NCBI GenBank assembly: GCA_018806985.1
Contig: JADANN010000032.1
Location: forward strand, 2,067,501 to 2,131,500
DNA length: 64,000 nt
Source: Angiostrongylus vasorum
Taxonomy: Eukaryota > Nematoda > Chromadorea > Rhabditida > Metastrongylidae
Direction of reading: 5' to 3'
Shown here: piece by piece, positions 1 to 13,784 of the stretch
Position numbering within the stretch: position 1 is the first letter of the stretch
Layout: the number at the start of each line of letters is the position of its first letter
Made by a program: the position numbers and the translations under genes
The notes under the pieces: model-generated
Seen by the model: the letters and a program-made list of their open reading frames with translations, nothing else
Told to the model about the DNA's origin: nothing
Database searches by the model: none

Positions 1-589
1 CTCTAGAATAACCGCCTACGCCTATCACGAACGTGTTTGTAACTAAAGTGAAACAGCTATACTCCCAGCTGCAGTCATTTTACATATCATGGTATTAAAC
101 TCGCACTCGCAATGGAAAATGTGCCGGGGTCCACACAACTCTGAATACCGGCCGTTCAAATATCGAAGCAAGTATCTATTTTCACACACTTGCGAAGAGA
201 CTTCTATGAGTGTTCTTTGACAATCTTAGCTCATAGTGAATCGTATTGATAGCACGAAAAAATACTACAATCCTCAATTTTTTTTCCTATATTAAAGTAG
301 TTCTGTCGTTCTATCATAATGAAATCCAGATTTTCTGGAGCAAATGGCATATATATATATCTTACATTATTGCTTTAAAGCACACATTTCGAAAACGAAA
401 GCAGTTGAACAAGCGCCACTTCCAGAAGAAGACAACCTTCCCCAGTTTGTCGTTTATGTTCACAACTAGCGCCGTTCCGATGGAAAAATTTTAAAAATTT
501 GGACTTCGAGGCCAATCCTTTAAAAGTTCCAACTTTAGATATGTTTAAATTTTTGAAGGACATTGTGTAAAATTATACATTTGACAAGT

Positions 590-1735
590 GTGACATATCA
601 GTATCTCTTCTACAGATCTACAACGTAAGAGCTCCTAAAAATACTCTAACGATCGAGAAATTGTCACCAGATATTTAAAAACCCTCCTAAGTTTGGTGTT
701 CTTTATTCTCCTCACTGCATCCTCGATGCTTCTGACAGCTCTCCAAGCCTGTCGTTTGCTCTTCCTCAACCTTGGAGCTCTGTTGTTCAACATGTTGATC
801 TTACGACCTAGAAAGACGTAGGTGGAGCATTCAGAGAAATTCGTACCGTTGAGCATGAATGAACCATACCAAACCAATCCGTTCCTCATGAACATCGTTT
901 TTTGTGAGATTTAGATGAAGACCAATCTTTCACAGAAGTTATCAAAGTCGGCAAGCATTCGTTCCGCATGGCTAATGTTGGTGATATAAGAACGATGTCA
1001 TCAGCAAAGCAAAGACGGTGTGATTGCCGATCATCGAATGCGGTAAATAATTTTGGCGAGATGGTATCGCCTTGCCTAACCATTCTTTTGACGTCGACGT
1101 TAATATCGTTGTAGAATGGTGGCATCTTGGTTGTGAAATTTTTATGCAGCTCACGAAGAATCTTTTTAAATACTTCTTTATACTCCTCTTATAACTTCTT
1201 AGAACCTTTATATGCTGAGCATCGATCCCTGATTGTCCATAGCTTCCATGACTGCTTCTATCTCAACTGAGTCAAAAGCCTTTTTAAATCAATGAAAGGG
1301 AGACAAAGCGGTCTATTGACCTCTCGCGATACTTCAATGAGTCTTGTTATCGTGTGGATGTGGTCCATCGTACTATATCTCTTTCTAAACCCTCTTGCTC
1401 ACATGACTGTCCTTGATCCAGTGTCCTGTCAATCCTATTTAGAATGACTCGAGTTGAAAGTTTGTAGACGACAGACAGCAAACGATTGAACGGTAGTTGC
1501 CGATATCGTAGAGGTCACCCTTCTTAAACAATAACACAGTATTTCTGGTCTTCCATTGAATAGGAACCTTGCATTCTGATAGATAATTTGTGAAGAGCCG
1601 AGCTAGTGTATTTGGTGAGGATAGGGGAAAGTTCTTCAGGTGTTCAGATCACATCCTGTCCGGACCTGGTGCTGTTCGATATTTCACCGACGAAATGGCA
1701 TGTCGGGTCTCGGAAGGGAGAACCGGTGGTTCGAC
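590..1735 (-). mobile_element. RTE-type non-LTR retrotransposon, reverse transcriptase half (decayed)
   Basis: Minus-strand reading in shifting frames gives, in order, RTAPGPDRM with HLKNFPL, QWKTRNTVLLFKKGD, MVRQGDTISPKLF, the catalytic-site segment LCFADDIVLI, then KTMFMRNG and RLRKSKRQAWRA with IKNTKLRR. This is the RT domain and following region of an RTE-clade element, with several frameshifts and stops. The 5' end abuts the PLE at about 1736; the endonuclease half of the same family lies beyond that PLE at 3510-4700 on the same strand, so the two are probably one element split by insertion. Confidence 0.8.
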
Positions 1736-3510
1736 ATAAGAATAACCTGGTTTTTAAGCCTAATACTTACCCAGTTGCTTAACCATATTCCAGCTCACCT
1801 CACAAACACCCAAATGTTCCTAGAACGTCTACGTAACGCGTCTCCTAATAACGCGTACGTGATGGAGTCCTTCGACGTTACTGCGTTGTACACCAACGTA
1901 TCGAATGACTCCGCAATGCAAGCCATCTTCGAACTTCTTGTTAAACATGAAGGAAGAATAAATATGCATGGCTTGTCCATTCAGCAGCTAATGGCTCTCC
2001 TAAAGGAGTGCCTAAACTGCTCGATTTTCAGATGGCCTGGGAAATATTTCGCGCAAATAAGGGGGTTGGCTATGGGACAGCGACTGGCACCAAGCGTTGC
2101 CATTGTATTTATGTCTAAGATAGAAGCCCCCTGCTCTCGATCTCCGGCCACTACTCTACTGCAGATATGTAGATGATTGTTTTGTCGTCTTCTCTACGCA
2201 GGAGGAGATGGACAAATGCTTTGAATTATTGAACGAGCAGTCTGAGTACATTAAGTTCACCCGGGAGAAACCCGAGAAAAAGACTGGCTTCCGTTTTTGA
2301 ACGTCCAAATAAGCCTATCAAGTAGCGGTTACCTGACAAAGTGGTACCGAAAGCCAAGTAACAAGAACATCCTCGTTCACTTCCTTTCTTCCCACCCTTC
2401 ACACACAAAGAGGGCGCTTGTGAGAAACATGTTTCGAACAGCCACCTCTGTGTGCACAACCGGGGAACTAAAGGAAGAATCGCGCGACTTGGCTCGGCAA
2501 ATAGCCATCTCCAATGGCTACGAAATAGTAACCCCACGAGATAGGTTTAGAAGGAGAGCGACGCGCCCAAGCGAAACACTTGGCCAAAAAGAAAGTCCCG
2601 TTTATGCTGCCCTTTATTAGCGATGAAGTAAGCGTAGCGATTAAACGATGCTTAAGAAGGGCAGGTCTAGAGGAATCGGTAGCGATAGTTGAAATACCAC
2701 CGGCTACTCTACGTCGTCAGTTAGTTCGTAACCGCCTGTATGACCGTCTATGCGAAACAACAAATTGCGTAATCTGCCCTTACGGCAGGGACGGTGGTTG
2801 CATGAGTTCAGGTACGATACACCTGATCTCGTGTAATAATTGCGGAGATGAATATATTGGCGAAACGGGCAGGCCTTTGTGTATCCGTATAAAAGAACAC
2901 CTAGATGGCAAACGAAAACTAAGACAAAGTACCCCACTAGGCACGCATAGGATACAAAAGCACAGCGGGGACGATTTTGAAGTAAGTCAATATCCTTGCG
3001 CAGGAGACTAGAACACCAGCGCGAAAAACTTCTTGAGGCTTTTTGGATAAATGCCAAAAACCCTACAATGAATAGCAGGGATGAATGCCCAGAGGTCATA
3101 CGCGACCCTGACCCCGTATGTTCGCATCAATTTCTGATGTGGGATGGTGCAGTCATCAACCTTATGCGACCATAATCAGCTGTTCTAATCTTCCTCATGG
3201 GAAGGCACGTAAAAAAGCGGTGAGTTTTTTTTCGAGAAGCTGTTGACCATGTAATTACCATAGAGTTTTTTCGTCTTTTTGTAAGTGTCATTGAAGCGTT
3301 TGGCCTAGTAAATTGTATGTCAGTATACCCTTCCAGGCTCTGAAGAAGGCGATACTGCCGAAACGTCAGCTACTGTTGTATTGTATTGTGCTTTTCTATG
3401 GAAGTAAATGTATGCTGTTTAACAACCTCGCGATTGCTGAACAAGAAAACGACGCATTCATATTCCAATGCCGAGGTTAATAGAAAGTCGATCCTGGGAA
3501 CTATTCCCAG
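1736..3510 (+). mobile_element. Penelope-like element: RT, GIY-YIG endonuclease and 3' end
   Basis: A 5'-truncated PLE. The RT shows SFDVTALYTNV (motif A, near 1870), GLAMGQRLAP (motif B, near 2065) and YVDD (motif C, 2166-2177). A thumb-like stretch with YLTKWYRKPSNKNILVHFLSSHPSH follows. The GIY-YIG endonuclease comes next at about 2760-2990: CVICPYG, HLISCNNCGDEYIGETGRPL and RIKEHL. Coding is broken by at least two frameshifts, near 2160 and 2280, so the copy is dead. About 230 bases after the coding part lies a hammerhead-like core (3336-3371). The left junction falls inside RTE sequence and the right junction near 3510 re-enters it. Confidence 0.85.
3336..3371 (+). ncRNA. Hammerhead-ribozyme-like motif of a PLE end (best preserved)
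   Basis: Stem I strand GGCT is followed by the core CTGAAGA, then one A, then a four-pair hairpin GGCG-ATAC-TGCC, then GAAACGTC, then AGCT, which closes stem I with one G-U pair. There is no stem III, as in minimal hammerheads associated with PLEs. The predicted cleavage point is after GTC, between 3367 and 3368. Activity is not shown by sequence alone. Confidence 0.6.
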
Positions 3511-4700
3511 TCTCTGCAGCAGCTTCGACCGTAACTGCTGCTCTTCTTTCTTTAAAATCTTCTTTTATCACCCGTCTGCATTGTTTGTAACTTCGGTCAT
3601 GAGCTGGGGTTGCCCGTTGTTCCTGCGATTCTACGTTGGCGTATCAGCTGAAGTGTTTTAGGAGGCAGACATCTCTTGAAAATTCTCGAACTCTCAACTT
3701 CCATAGCGCTAACGTCGATAATAGCATCTTCCCAAGATCAGGCGAACGATCTAAATAAGTACATTTATAGAGCTTTGAAACTTCACAATTTGAATTTGGC
3801 GGCTTCCCGTCCTTTTCATGAGAAATGAAGTCCTTTACGAAAAAAAGGCGGTGGTCCAAATCGGTGTTGAACTTTGGGACTGAAGAAACGGCAAAGCATT
3901 TGATTGATTATGGTGCTGTCTATTTCGTAATGGTAATTTCCAATGGTAGACTCTCACTTTTTACGTCCAGAGCGGGGCTCTGGAATTGTGAGTTACCATG
4001 AATGGTCTTGGTCGACATGATAAAGTCAGACAACCTATTCGCTCCATTTCAAACCGTGGATCCCTATGTGTGCTTCTCTAGATGTTCTTCTGGGTCCACC
4101 ATACGGCTAAAATCCCCTGTTGATGACCTTAAAGAATGTGTGGTCTTTTCTGGAGGACCTCCTTATGTCCATTTCGAACGCTTCGACTTTGTCTTCGTCA
4201 TAGCGTAACGTCGGTGCATAGACGACGAACGTTGTCAAACTGGGCATTCATCAACATCTCTTCAACCATATCGATGCTCATGATTAAACTCGTGTAGGCG
4301 AGAATGCAAACCCCGCCGGCTTATCTGCTGTTGCATTTTCTAGTTCCAGTTTTCCAGAGAAACAGTTCTTCTTCGGTCATTGGCGGCTTTGAATGAGCGG
4401 TGTCCTCAGCTGGTCCGATGACGTCTTACCTTTTCCTCCTTGCCCGATTGACCTATTCTTCCATTGGAGGCTCAGATACAATAAGCTTGCATTGCAGGTA
4501 CAGATCGCCACCACAGTTCTTCGAGACATGGGCTGCCTAGAATGGCTGTGCGATTTTAGCAGCCTCTCAGTGCTCGTCCTAGCAAACGCAGCCGTAACGA
4601 GGGCCCATTCGGAGCAATGGGAATTGAGTCCACTTATTTTGTTATTCCTATTATTCGATACCCATATACGTCTTTCTGAGCTCTAAATCTAGAAGCTGAG
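3511..4700 (-). mobile_element. RTE-type element, endonuclease half (decayed)
   Basis: Read on the minus strand, fragments in several frames match the APE-type endonuclease of RTE elements: a VVYAP-like segment near 4200, YDEDKVEAFEMDIRR, KDHTFFKVI with GDF, then SDHRL-like DHRLFFVKDF near 3850, and IKEDFKERRAAV near 3540. The order is that of the 5' half of ORF2, and it continues, after the PLE, into the RT half at 1735-590. Stops and shifts are frequent. The 4768-5025 stretch just upstream has an 85-codon minus frame I do not recognise. Confidence 0.65.
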
Positions 4701-5039
4701 CGTACCCACGGGTAGCTTGAAAGTCCTTCCTGGAGTAGTCGAACAGATTATCTGTTCGAGACGAGTTCTAACCGCCTTCGTGCACATTGCATTCATTTAA
4801 TTGAGGCGTTTTTTGGTCGAACTGACTCGTAAAATACGATACAAATAAACGAGAGCACACCCACATAGGCATGCATGAATACGTCCTTGTAAACGCAGAA
4901 GCTATTTGCCAAATCAGAGCAGCAGAAATAGGGAGTCCATCTTCTGGATTGACCTGCGTTTCAGGGGGAGGATAAGGATGCTTTTGGTCAGCAAAGAACT
5001 TGTACACCAGCATGTATCGCGCCACGTTACGTGACTATT

Positions 5040-6090
5040 AACCCTCATTCACCACAACCACAAAAGGGGTTCGACAAGGCGACAGAATATTGCCAAAGCT
5101 GTTTGCTGCCGTACTGCAGTGGATAATGAATTCACGCGATTGAGACAATGAAGACATACTTATTTACTGAAAATTCCTATCAAATCTTCGTTTCGCCGAC
5201 AACATCGTCGTCTTCTCAAAAGGTACAAACAAAGCAGAGCTGATGATCAAGAAACTTATAAAAAAAAGTTCGAACTACGAATAAATGGGCGCGACACCCA
5301 GTTCATGAAAAAAGCCATGGTGCGAAGCGAGATAAATTGAAATAAACGGCTATGTGACAATGATTACAGAGACCACCTCGTGCGTGAATGTTGGACGTTC
5401 GATGAACATGAGGATCAATATGAAGGAGGAGTTATACAAAAGAAGAAGAGCAGCATGAACCACATTCGAGCCTCTCAAAAAAATCAACCGACGAAACAGC
5501 AGACATATAACGTTGTGCTCACCTTTTTTGATTCAACAGCCCTCCCTACGCCCCTATTAAACAGCAGCGACGTGGGCTGATAATTCAACTACGTCAAGAA
5601 TAGTCCGCACTACTCACAGAGCGTTTGAAAGATGTCTTCTGAAATTTAACCGCGCTCATACCAACCAACTTAAATTTGCAGCTCAGGGATTCAAAAGCTA
5701 TCCCATCTTGGGGATCCAGAAAAACATAGATTTACGGCGAAACACAAATGGGCCTATCACATAATAAGAAGAACAGATGAGAGATGGACGAAGAGAACAG
5801 TGGAGCGGACCAGTGGAATGCAAGCATAGTCTTGGATGACCACTCAAACGATGGGTGGGCATGTTCGTGGGTAACATCAACAACTATTAGCATTCACAGA
5901 TGGAAACAATTTAAGGAAGTCGAGATAGGCCTATCAGACATCGCCATCTTCGAAGCTAGTACCACCATGGACAAGGACTGCGTCAGAACCAGTGAGGACG
6001 AGCCACCTAGGTTACGCAAGCATCTCAGTAACTATGCAAAAACCAGCTTAGTGGTCAAAATACTGGAGGAACAAAAAGTTGCTGAATTTT
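5040..6090 (+). mobile_element. RTE-type non-LTR retrotransposon fragment
   Basis: Plus-strand frames show GVRQGDRILPKLFAA (5068 on), then NLRFADNIVVFSKGTNKAEL, where the second catalytic Asp is replaced by Asn. Then come CVNVGRSMNMRINMKEELY, TTHRAFERCLLKFNRAH and a GPITxxxEEQMRDGRR segment near 5760. Both ends of the element are missing and there are stops and a 5' truncation. It is a different, more distant RTE copy than the one at 590-4700. Confidence 0.75.
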
Positions 6091-6224
6091 AGGAAACCGC
6101 TGACTGTTGACCTTCAATAACATTAGCAATAAGTAATTCTCAAAAGAAAAAAATAAATATGTGATTTCGTTTTACAGCTTGAATTTTAGTGATTATCATT
6201 TAAATCAATATTACTGAGACCAAC

Positions 6225-9200
6225 GTGAAGACGATGTTGCTGGCTGATGGATACGCTACGCCATAATTCTGACTTATCCAGTGAGGGCGAAGCATTGAAC
6301 GAACGAAACCAATTTTGCCGAACCTGAAATCAATCTCTATACACAAAAAAATGTTTTGGCTGATAGAGAGAAGAGAAGACAGGCTGATAAAGAGTAAATA
6401 GAGCCTGGCCATTTTACTAATTTTGTCGCTAATGATATCAAAAAAAAAGCGTGTAATGTAGAGGTTCAACGTGCCATGCAACACACGTTGGTGTTGGATT
6501 GAGCTAATGCCCGGTCGGTGCTCACCAAGTATCCTATCCCTCCATGATTACGAAGTTTTTAGCAAACTTGTCTAAGAGGATAAAAACACATGATACCCCG
6601 GAAAGGTAATCACCGGTTCGAATGTGGCCTGAAGTCCGAGCTTTGCAAACATCTGACCATCATTGTGGTTGTAAATTCGTCGTCTTCTTTCTCAGCAATC
6701 GCGAGATTGTTAAACAGCACACGTTTACTTTCATACAATAACACACATGCAACACAACCGTAGCTGACGTTTCGGCAGAATCGCCTTCTTCAGAGCCTGG
6801 AAGGGTACACTAATACGCAACTTACTGGGTCAAACGCTTCAACAACACAAACAGAAAGATGAAAATATGAACGGTAATTACAAGATCAACGGCTTCTGAA
6901 AAAACCCACCGCTTTTTTCACCTGTCCTCCAGCGAGGAAGAACAGTCGCTCAGACTCGCATATGGTTGGTGACTCTGTCAACCATACGAGTACGAAACGA
7001 AATATACGAATACGAATATGAAACGTCAGCTACGATTATGTTGTATGTGTGTTATTGTATGGAAGTAAACGCATGCTGTTTAACAAGCTCGCGATTGCTG
7101 AGAAAGAAAACGACGAATTTATAGTCTAATGCCGAGGTTAATAGAAGGTCGATCCTGGGAATTGTGGTTGTATTTCAAATAACACCTTGCCATGAAAAAA
7201 ATAGTAAGGATTAAAGAAAGACTTAAACATTGTGATTTCAACCGCAGCTTCATCTTAACTGGGTTCATTGCCGATTCGTGTTTTCCAGAATATTCCAGTT
7301 CATGAGTGATTGCTCATAGCACCGTTGGGTTAAAAAACTGGCCGAAAGAATGGAAAAGAAAACGCCTTGCTGGTGAAATGGGTAACGTGTGAGCTCGCGG
7401 AAAAGGTAATCCTGGGTTTGAACCTGTCTTTGAGTTCGTGTTTTGTAAATATTTTAGGGTTATAGTAGTTATAAAACACTTAATACATCGGTAGGACGCC
7501 GTGAGCGTACAAGCTAATTATGCATCCAGCCACTTATACCATTCAACGAATCGAATTAGATGAACAGTGGTGTACTGTAAGGAGTTTCTGATCAACACTG
7601 GAAGCTTTCTGCTTTTTAACAATATCGAATGTTTTCTCTGGTACATGGTTTCTGAGTAATTTTTGTCGGAGCTTTAAATACGCTTGTATTTTATCTGAAC
7701 TTCATTGGATTCACGCTTATCCATTTCTGAAAGGTTTTTCTGAAAGGTTTCTGAAATTTCTGAAAGGAATTTCTTTGAATTAGATTGAAAGCACTAAAAT
7801 CTTTACATAATATTTTCCGTTGGCTGCTTTAGCTAATACATAATCTAAAGCACTCAATTCAACTCGATCGTCTAATTGGTAAACGTGGGATGTCTATTGG
7901 CAAATGTTATATTCCGCCGGTGATATCGTTCTCTATCAGTCGTCCGACCAATCGCAAGAATCTGTGCCATCTTGGAATAACTCTAGCCGAGCAGTAAGTC
8001 AGCTTAATTTGTGATCCATGAAGGCAACTGATTCCATATGGTGAAGAACTGAAGGCTCCATAGACGGCTATCTTGTGATCCCAAAGAAAACCACAATACA
8101 CAAGCATACAGACCGTCAATGAGGAAAGAAGACGACATGTCTTCAAATCACACCAGATCATCGCTTCGCACAAGCATTGTAGAACAGCCAAATGAATGGA
8201 AGAAATGCCAATACCTATATGAGAAAATTTAATACGTAATTACTAATATAACGAACATATGGACAAAAAAAGCAGAAAATGTAAGCCATACAGATCTGTG
8301 CGCATCTACTGTTACAAGTTTTATGTAGGGCACGTGTAGCGCAGTGGCTAGAGGTGCACTGGAATACACACAGATTCGCTCCCGAACCCCCAAGGTCATC
8401 AAGCCTTCCATCCATCCGGTGTCGGCAAATTCGTACCAAACCTGTCTGGGAGGTGAGCAGCACTGACATGATACATTGGTAGGCCACCGCGATTTAATGT
8501 ATAGGCCAGACAAGCAGTCAATCACCTCAAACGATGCTTGATGAAGTCAAATGCACGGCCCATCTCTAAAGGCTCCATCAACGCCGGAAGATTGATCTCT
8601 TACTTTCAAGTTTTGTGATAACCGTGAACTTAATCCCGTGAACTACCAACACTAAATGCATTGCAGTCATTGGCGCCGGTACGAGATATACGTGCCTTAC
8701 ACGCTCCCATTAATATACGTATTTCAACGTTGGACAACCATGTTTCAGCTCACAGTGAACTTTATTAATTGGAGCAAAGAAAACCTTGGGAACTAGAAGC
8801 CTTTGGCAATAAGGTATAAGCTCTTTTACCCATAGTGGTGAAACTTTGATTTTTTCGAGATCATATGACATATTTTCTCCCCTTTTTTCGGGAATACTTG
8901 TACCTCGAACAGTTAAGAGACTCAGGCGTAGGGAATATTGTATAGCAAGAAATGTTGGTGTCTTCCAACCTCCGATGTTCTAGCTTTCGTTAAAAAATTA
9001 GCGGGCTAAAACATTGTTCTCAACTTATGAAAAGCTAAGTTTCAAAAACTAAAAATAAGGTAACATTTTAGAAAAAAAACGTTTCTACCATTAGAGCAAT
9101 GGAGCAGTCCTCCTTACAGCAGCTCACGTTCTCAAATTCCCAATTATTAGCAGAAACCGCGCAGTAGCCAACGGAAATTAGTCGTTTTCGCGAATTTAAT

Positions 9201-12200
9201 AGGTATAGGGATTAAATAAGGGCTACCCTAACCCAACCTGACAACTATTTTCATGCACGATATTTCTTTAAAACATACCAGGTTTTACAATCCTCAACCG
9301 CTCCTTCAACGGTGAATGGACAACTCTTCCAGAAGAAATCATTTGGCCATCCACTTGAGCATTGTGGCTGAACCATTTCGGTGCAGTACTAAAACATGCT
9401 CATCGAAAAAGAAAATGCCGAAATCGGTACACAGACCAAAAATTTAAAAGTTAAAAACTGCTCAGAAAGAAGACGAACACACTCACCTGCCATGGCCATC
9501 CCATAGGATCACCAAGAGCTGCGGAAGCACTCGGACAAAACGACGGATTAGCGCAAAATGTTTTCGTCGTTCCAGTATAGTTATAGTAAAGATTGATCAC
9601 CTAAATTACTAGTCATTTAATTTGTGTTTTTAATTTTCTATGACGCGTTGTTTTTTTAGTAACTAGCACTAGTTACACGTGCAATGCACTAAAAACAGGG
9701 CATTTGGTTCGATCCTTCACTCTTCACACTTACTCAGGTGCATAGCTTTGTGTGTGCTTAAACTCTTAACGAATCTTCAGAAATTTTCCGGCTCCCATAG
9801 TACACAAGTACAATATCAAGGTAAATCTTGCTCGGTGGCGATACCAGCTGAATTTGTTTCTATGAGTGCTAGTTCGTCCGGTTTCTGATTACTCTCACTC
9901 AGATATGTTGTTTTGGTGAGAGGAAGTAAGGGAAGAAGGAATGGCAGCGGTAAGTGAAGAGAACAATCTCCACAAACAGAATCGATTGAACCAACATTCT
10001 TCGACATTCATAAAGAAGAAATCCTCAAGCAACAGCCGAAGCTACGCGCGAAATGCTCAGAAACCATTGTGGACAATGAATGCTAGAGAAAACAAATCGA
10101 ATGCAAGAAGTGTTAAGATCCGAGATGGAAGGACATTCCCACGAAATTTATCCATGCCACAATTTGTGTAATAACTAAACAATTAATTCTGATAATTTCT
10201 CACATTGTAAAACAACAGTAATAATAACAAGCAACAATAATAATGACGGTAGTATCATTAATAAGAATCCGCCCTCACATGAGAGACCTCGACCCATTGT
10301 GCCATTTCACGAGTTCCTTCCTTATCTGTGGAAAGGTGATCAAGTGCATACTAGAGCCCATTATTTACTGACCATAGACAAAGGATGAACGATAAAGCAA
10401 ATGGCGTTGGTCAATTTTTTTGACGGATGCACCGTGCATTCGACGTTATCCAGCATCGGTTATTAAATGCATTTCTGGTCTGTACAATGAATTGCGGTGG
10501 TCTGCTAATACATCAGCTCAGTAGTTCCCAGGATCTACCTTCTATTGACCTCGACATTGTTTACAAGATTAACCCTTTTTATTTGCTGTCCACTATGATT
10601 TTCACGACAGGGTATGATGTGAAATACAACCATAACAACGCTGAGATATTCGCAAAAGCTGAGTCTCGGGCCAGATCGAACCACGATTGCGCTTTCCAGG
10701 AGCTCGCATATTACACACTGCACCACGGAGGCCCTTGCTCTGCGTTTCTCTCGGCTAGTTTTCTATCTAACGCTGCCATAAGCAAACAGCCGTTGGTGGA
10801 ATTGCTCTGGAGAGCACGAATCAGCATTGAACCCAGTTAAGCTGAGGTTGCGGTCGAAATCATAACGTTAACCTTTTTTATTTGCTGCTACTACACTTTT
10901 AATATAATCTGTATACGATAGAAAACTATCTGAGAGAAACGCAAAGCAACGGCTTCCGTGGAGCAGTGAGTAACGAACTCCTGGAAAGGGAAGTCATGGT
11001 TCGATTTGTCCCCGGGTCCAAGTTTTGCGAATATTTCAGCATCGTTATCGTCGTATTTCACATCATACCCTGCCGAGAAAAATTATCGTAGGCAGCAAAT
11101 AAAATGGTTAACGTTGTGATTTCGACTAGAGCCTCATCTTAACTGTGTTCAATGCCGATTTGTGTTCCCCAGAAAATTCCTGCTGGCGAGTGGCTGCTGA
11201 TAGCACGTTGGGGTAAAAAACTGGCCAAGCGAGAGTAAAAGCAAGCTCCTTGGTTAGTGTGCTGAATAGTACTTGAGTCCCCAATAAGGGTAGCCCCGAG
11301 TTCGAAGTACAAATGAGGTTCCGAGTTTCCCTTAGATCTTAGCATCCTTGTCGTTTCATTTCACATAATATCATGCCATGAAGAAAGAATAGGCAGGAAA
11401 TAAATGTTCAACTACTCGTTTTGTTCTTTATGCCTTCCAGTTACTGAGTCTTACATGCGTGAGGAATGCTCTTGGCTCGGGTCAAAAAAATTAGCCTGAG
11501 GTAAAGGTCACGTGTGATTACATGGCACTCCTCACTGCGTTCGTTTATGAATTTTTGGAATTCCTGAAAGTGTTTTATGCGTTGGTGTTTTAGATCCTTA
11601 TGTGAGGATAATGACTTTTTACTTCAAAAATCTTTTCCGTTTTGTCTCTTTGCCTGACTGCCTGCCTAATGACGTGTTTTGTTCCACCTTAAGTTTACCG
11701 TCTAATTGTATTTTAATACACAGCGTTGTCTACACGTTTCGCTAATGTATTCGTTCCCCGCACGCTCCACAAGAGACATTAGGTATACCGTACCTGAACT
11801 CATTCAATCGCCGTCTCTACCGTTATATTATGGAATTTCGCGTTATGCACCGACCGTCATACAAGAGGTAACGTGCTAGCTGGAGTGTTAGAGTGTTCGC
11901 TGGTATTTCAATCACTGTTACCTGGAATTTGGATGTTGGAGTTTGGATTCTGCTGTGTTTATTGGTTGTCAACTTCACCTTTCCCGGTTCTGAATAAGGC
12001 AAAAGTGCCGAAGGGTCTACTATCACTGAATAAACCATAATATTGACAACCTCCTGTCTGACCGAGAAGAAAACACCTACTTATCAAATCAGTAGTGTTA
12101 TCTTTTTCAGGCAAGCCTGGCTCCAATTCGCCAAGCCCGAAGAGATAGAAGGCTTGGTGAGGTCGGTGGGCCCAACCAATCTAACGACTAGGTGCGTACT

Positions 12201-13752
12201 GCAGGCTACCTCAAACCATTGCGCTACACGCACCCCTCAGGTAGTCAAACAGCACAGACTTCACGTCATACGCTTGCTGTACTTTTGGGTTGGATTGGTA
12301 AGAGTCTCTCACAGGCCTCTATCTATATGTGTACTTGGGTGGCTAAGCAGTTATGTTGGTTCTACCACAAACGTCGCACAAGCCCAAAGTTCAGATTCAA
12401 AAAAACGTATGAGCAAATAAGAAGCGGGTTGCGTTCGCACATAATAAAAAAACACGTCTATTACTCCAGTAGAACTTGGAGAGCTAAGAACAACTAAAGG
12501 AGTGGTAGAAAATAGTAAGAACAAAGAGCACCATGTCGATACTATCATCTTCCTCTCGTATTTCGAGAGAAAAATGCCCACTAGGCCCACTGGTGGTACC
12601 TTCCCCAGCTAATAAGCATGATTAGAACTACTGATACCCATTCAAGCCAATTTACTTTCTCTGTTACCCTTTCGAATGCAATACCCTTCATCCGAACGTT
12701 AGAAAACGGTCATCTTCGTCTTCTATAATAATTGGCGCGGTCATGGCAGACGTCGTGGATGCACCTCGCAAACTCTGAATCGTTAACCGCTACAGTTCCT
12801 CACCATTTGGTTATATTTGCAGAAATCTCTGAAAACTGTTTCAACTCCTGATGAACGTGAATTGCTAGGTCCACTGGGAGCTTACACGACCTAAGTATCA
12901 GTGGCCTAAGCTGCTCTGAAGATTGAGAGATGAAGAGGGTATTTTGGCAAACTCTCGGCTAATCGATGTCACGATGTAGTTATAAGAGCCGATCACACTT
13001 TTAATCCATGTCTTTAACGATATCTTGACAGAAACCAACGATAGAAGCAAATAAACCCTAGTTTATGATGACTTTGAATCGTCGTTCACTGAATTTTGCG
13101 CATTTTTTCCTATTTTGGAAAAAAGTGAATTTTGCACGATGAAGAAGATGGTTCCACTTCATGCGGAACTTTAGAGAAATTGCCTGATCAGTTACATAAA
13201 ACGTTCGATTTACAATGACACAGTTGGTTCATCGTAGAACTCCTTTATGGAAGGCTCTTACTTCCAGCATTAGGAAGACGGCCTCCAGAATTGTTTTCAT
13301 GAATGTTTTCAGTTGTAATCACGAATTCAAAAAGCCTTTTGCGCTGTCTACACCGTGAGACTTTTTGCTGACGCCGTTCAGCCGCCCTTGGGACCACTCT
13401 TGAAATCCTTTTTGGTCTGGCGCGGAAGAGATTGGTTACCCCTTTCTCTGAATGCATCTATGAACAGGATCGGCTTTGATCCACGTTTAGCATCTGCGCT
13501 GACATGGAACATATTACGTGACTCTCGAATAACAGGATCAAATCCACACGCATGAAGAAGATCCATGGATCACTACCACTATTATAGTAATGTAATAACG
13601 ATTTATAGCAACAGTTCTTGTAAACGTAAAAAAAAATACCTCGAAGAGCTGCCTCGCTGCATCCTCGTCTGATTGGGAAACATTTCCGAGAAATTTACAG
13701 GCTTCCTAAATCAGTAGCACTGTATCCCACGTCAATCAGTGACGCTACATAA

Positions 13753-13784
<32 letters not shown>

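Noticed and set aside
8320..8400. Heads of family-A repeats as functional tRNA genes
   Set aside because: A and B boxes are present but no cloverleaf with a 7-bp acceptor stem can be drawn; the copies continue into the SINE body.
10427..10840. 137-codon plus open frame
   Set aside because: It spans a family-A fragment and a family-D SINE read antisense; no domain.
11990..12018. Hammerhead motif at CTGAATAAGGC
   Set aside because: CTGANGA and GAAAC are both broken and it points opposite to the neighbouring PLE fragment, so it was kept only as a decayed look-alike.
12043..12420. 125-codon plus open frame
   Set aside because: Its centre is a family-A fragment and no splice or domain evidence supports it.
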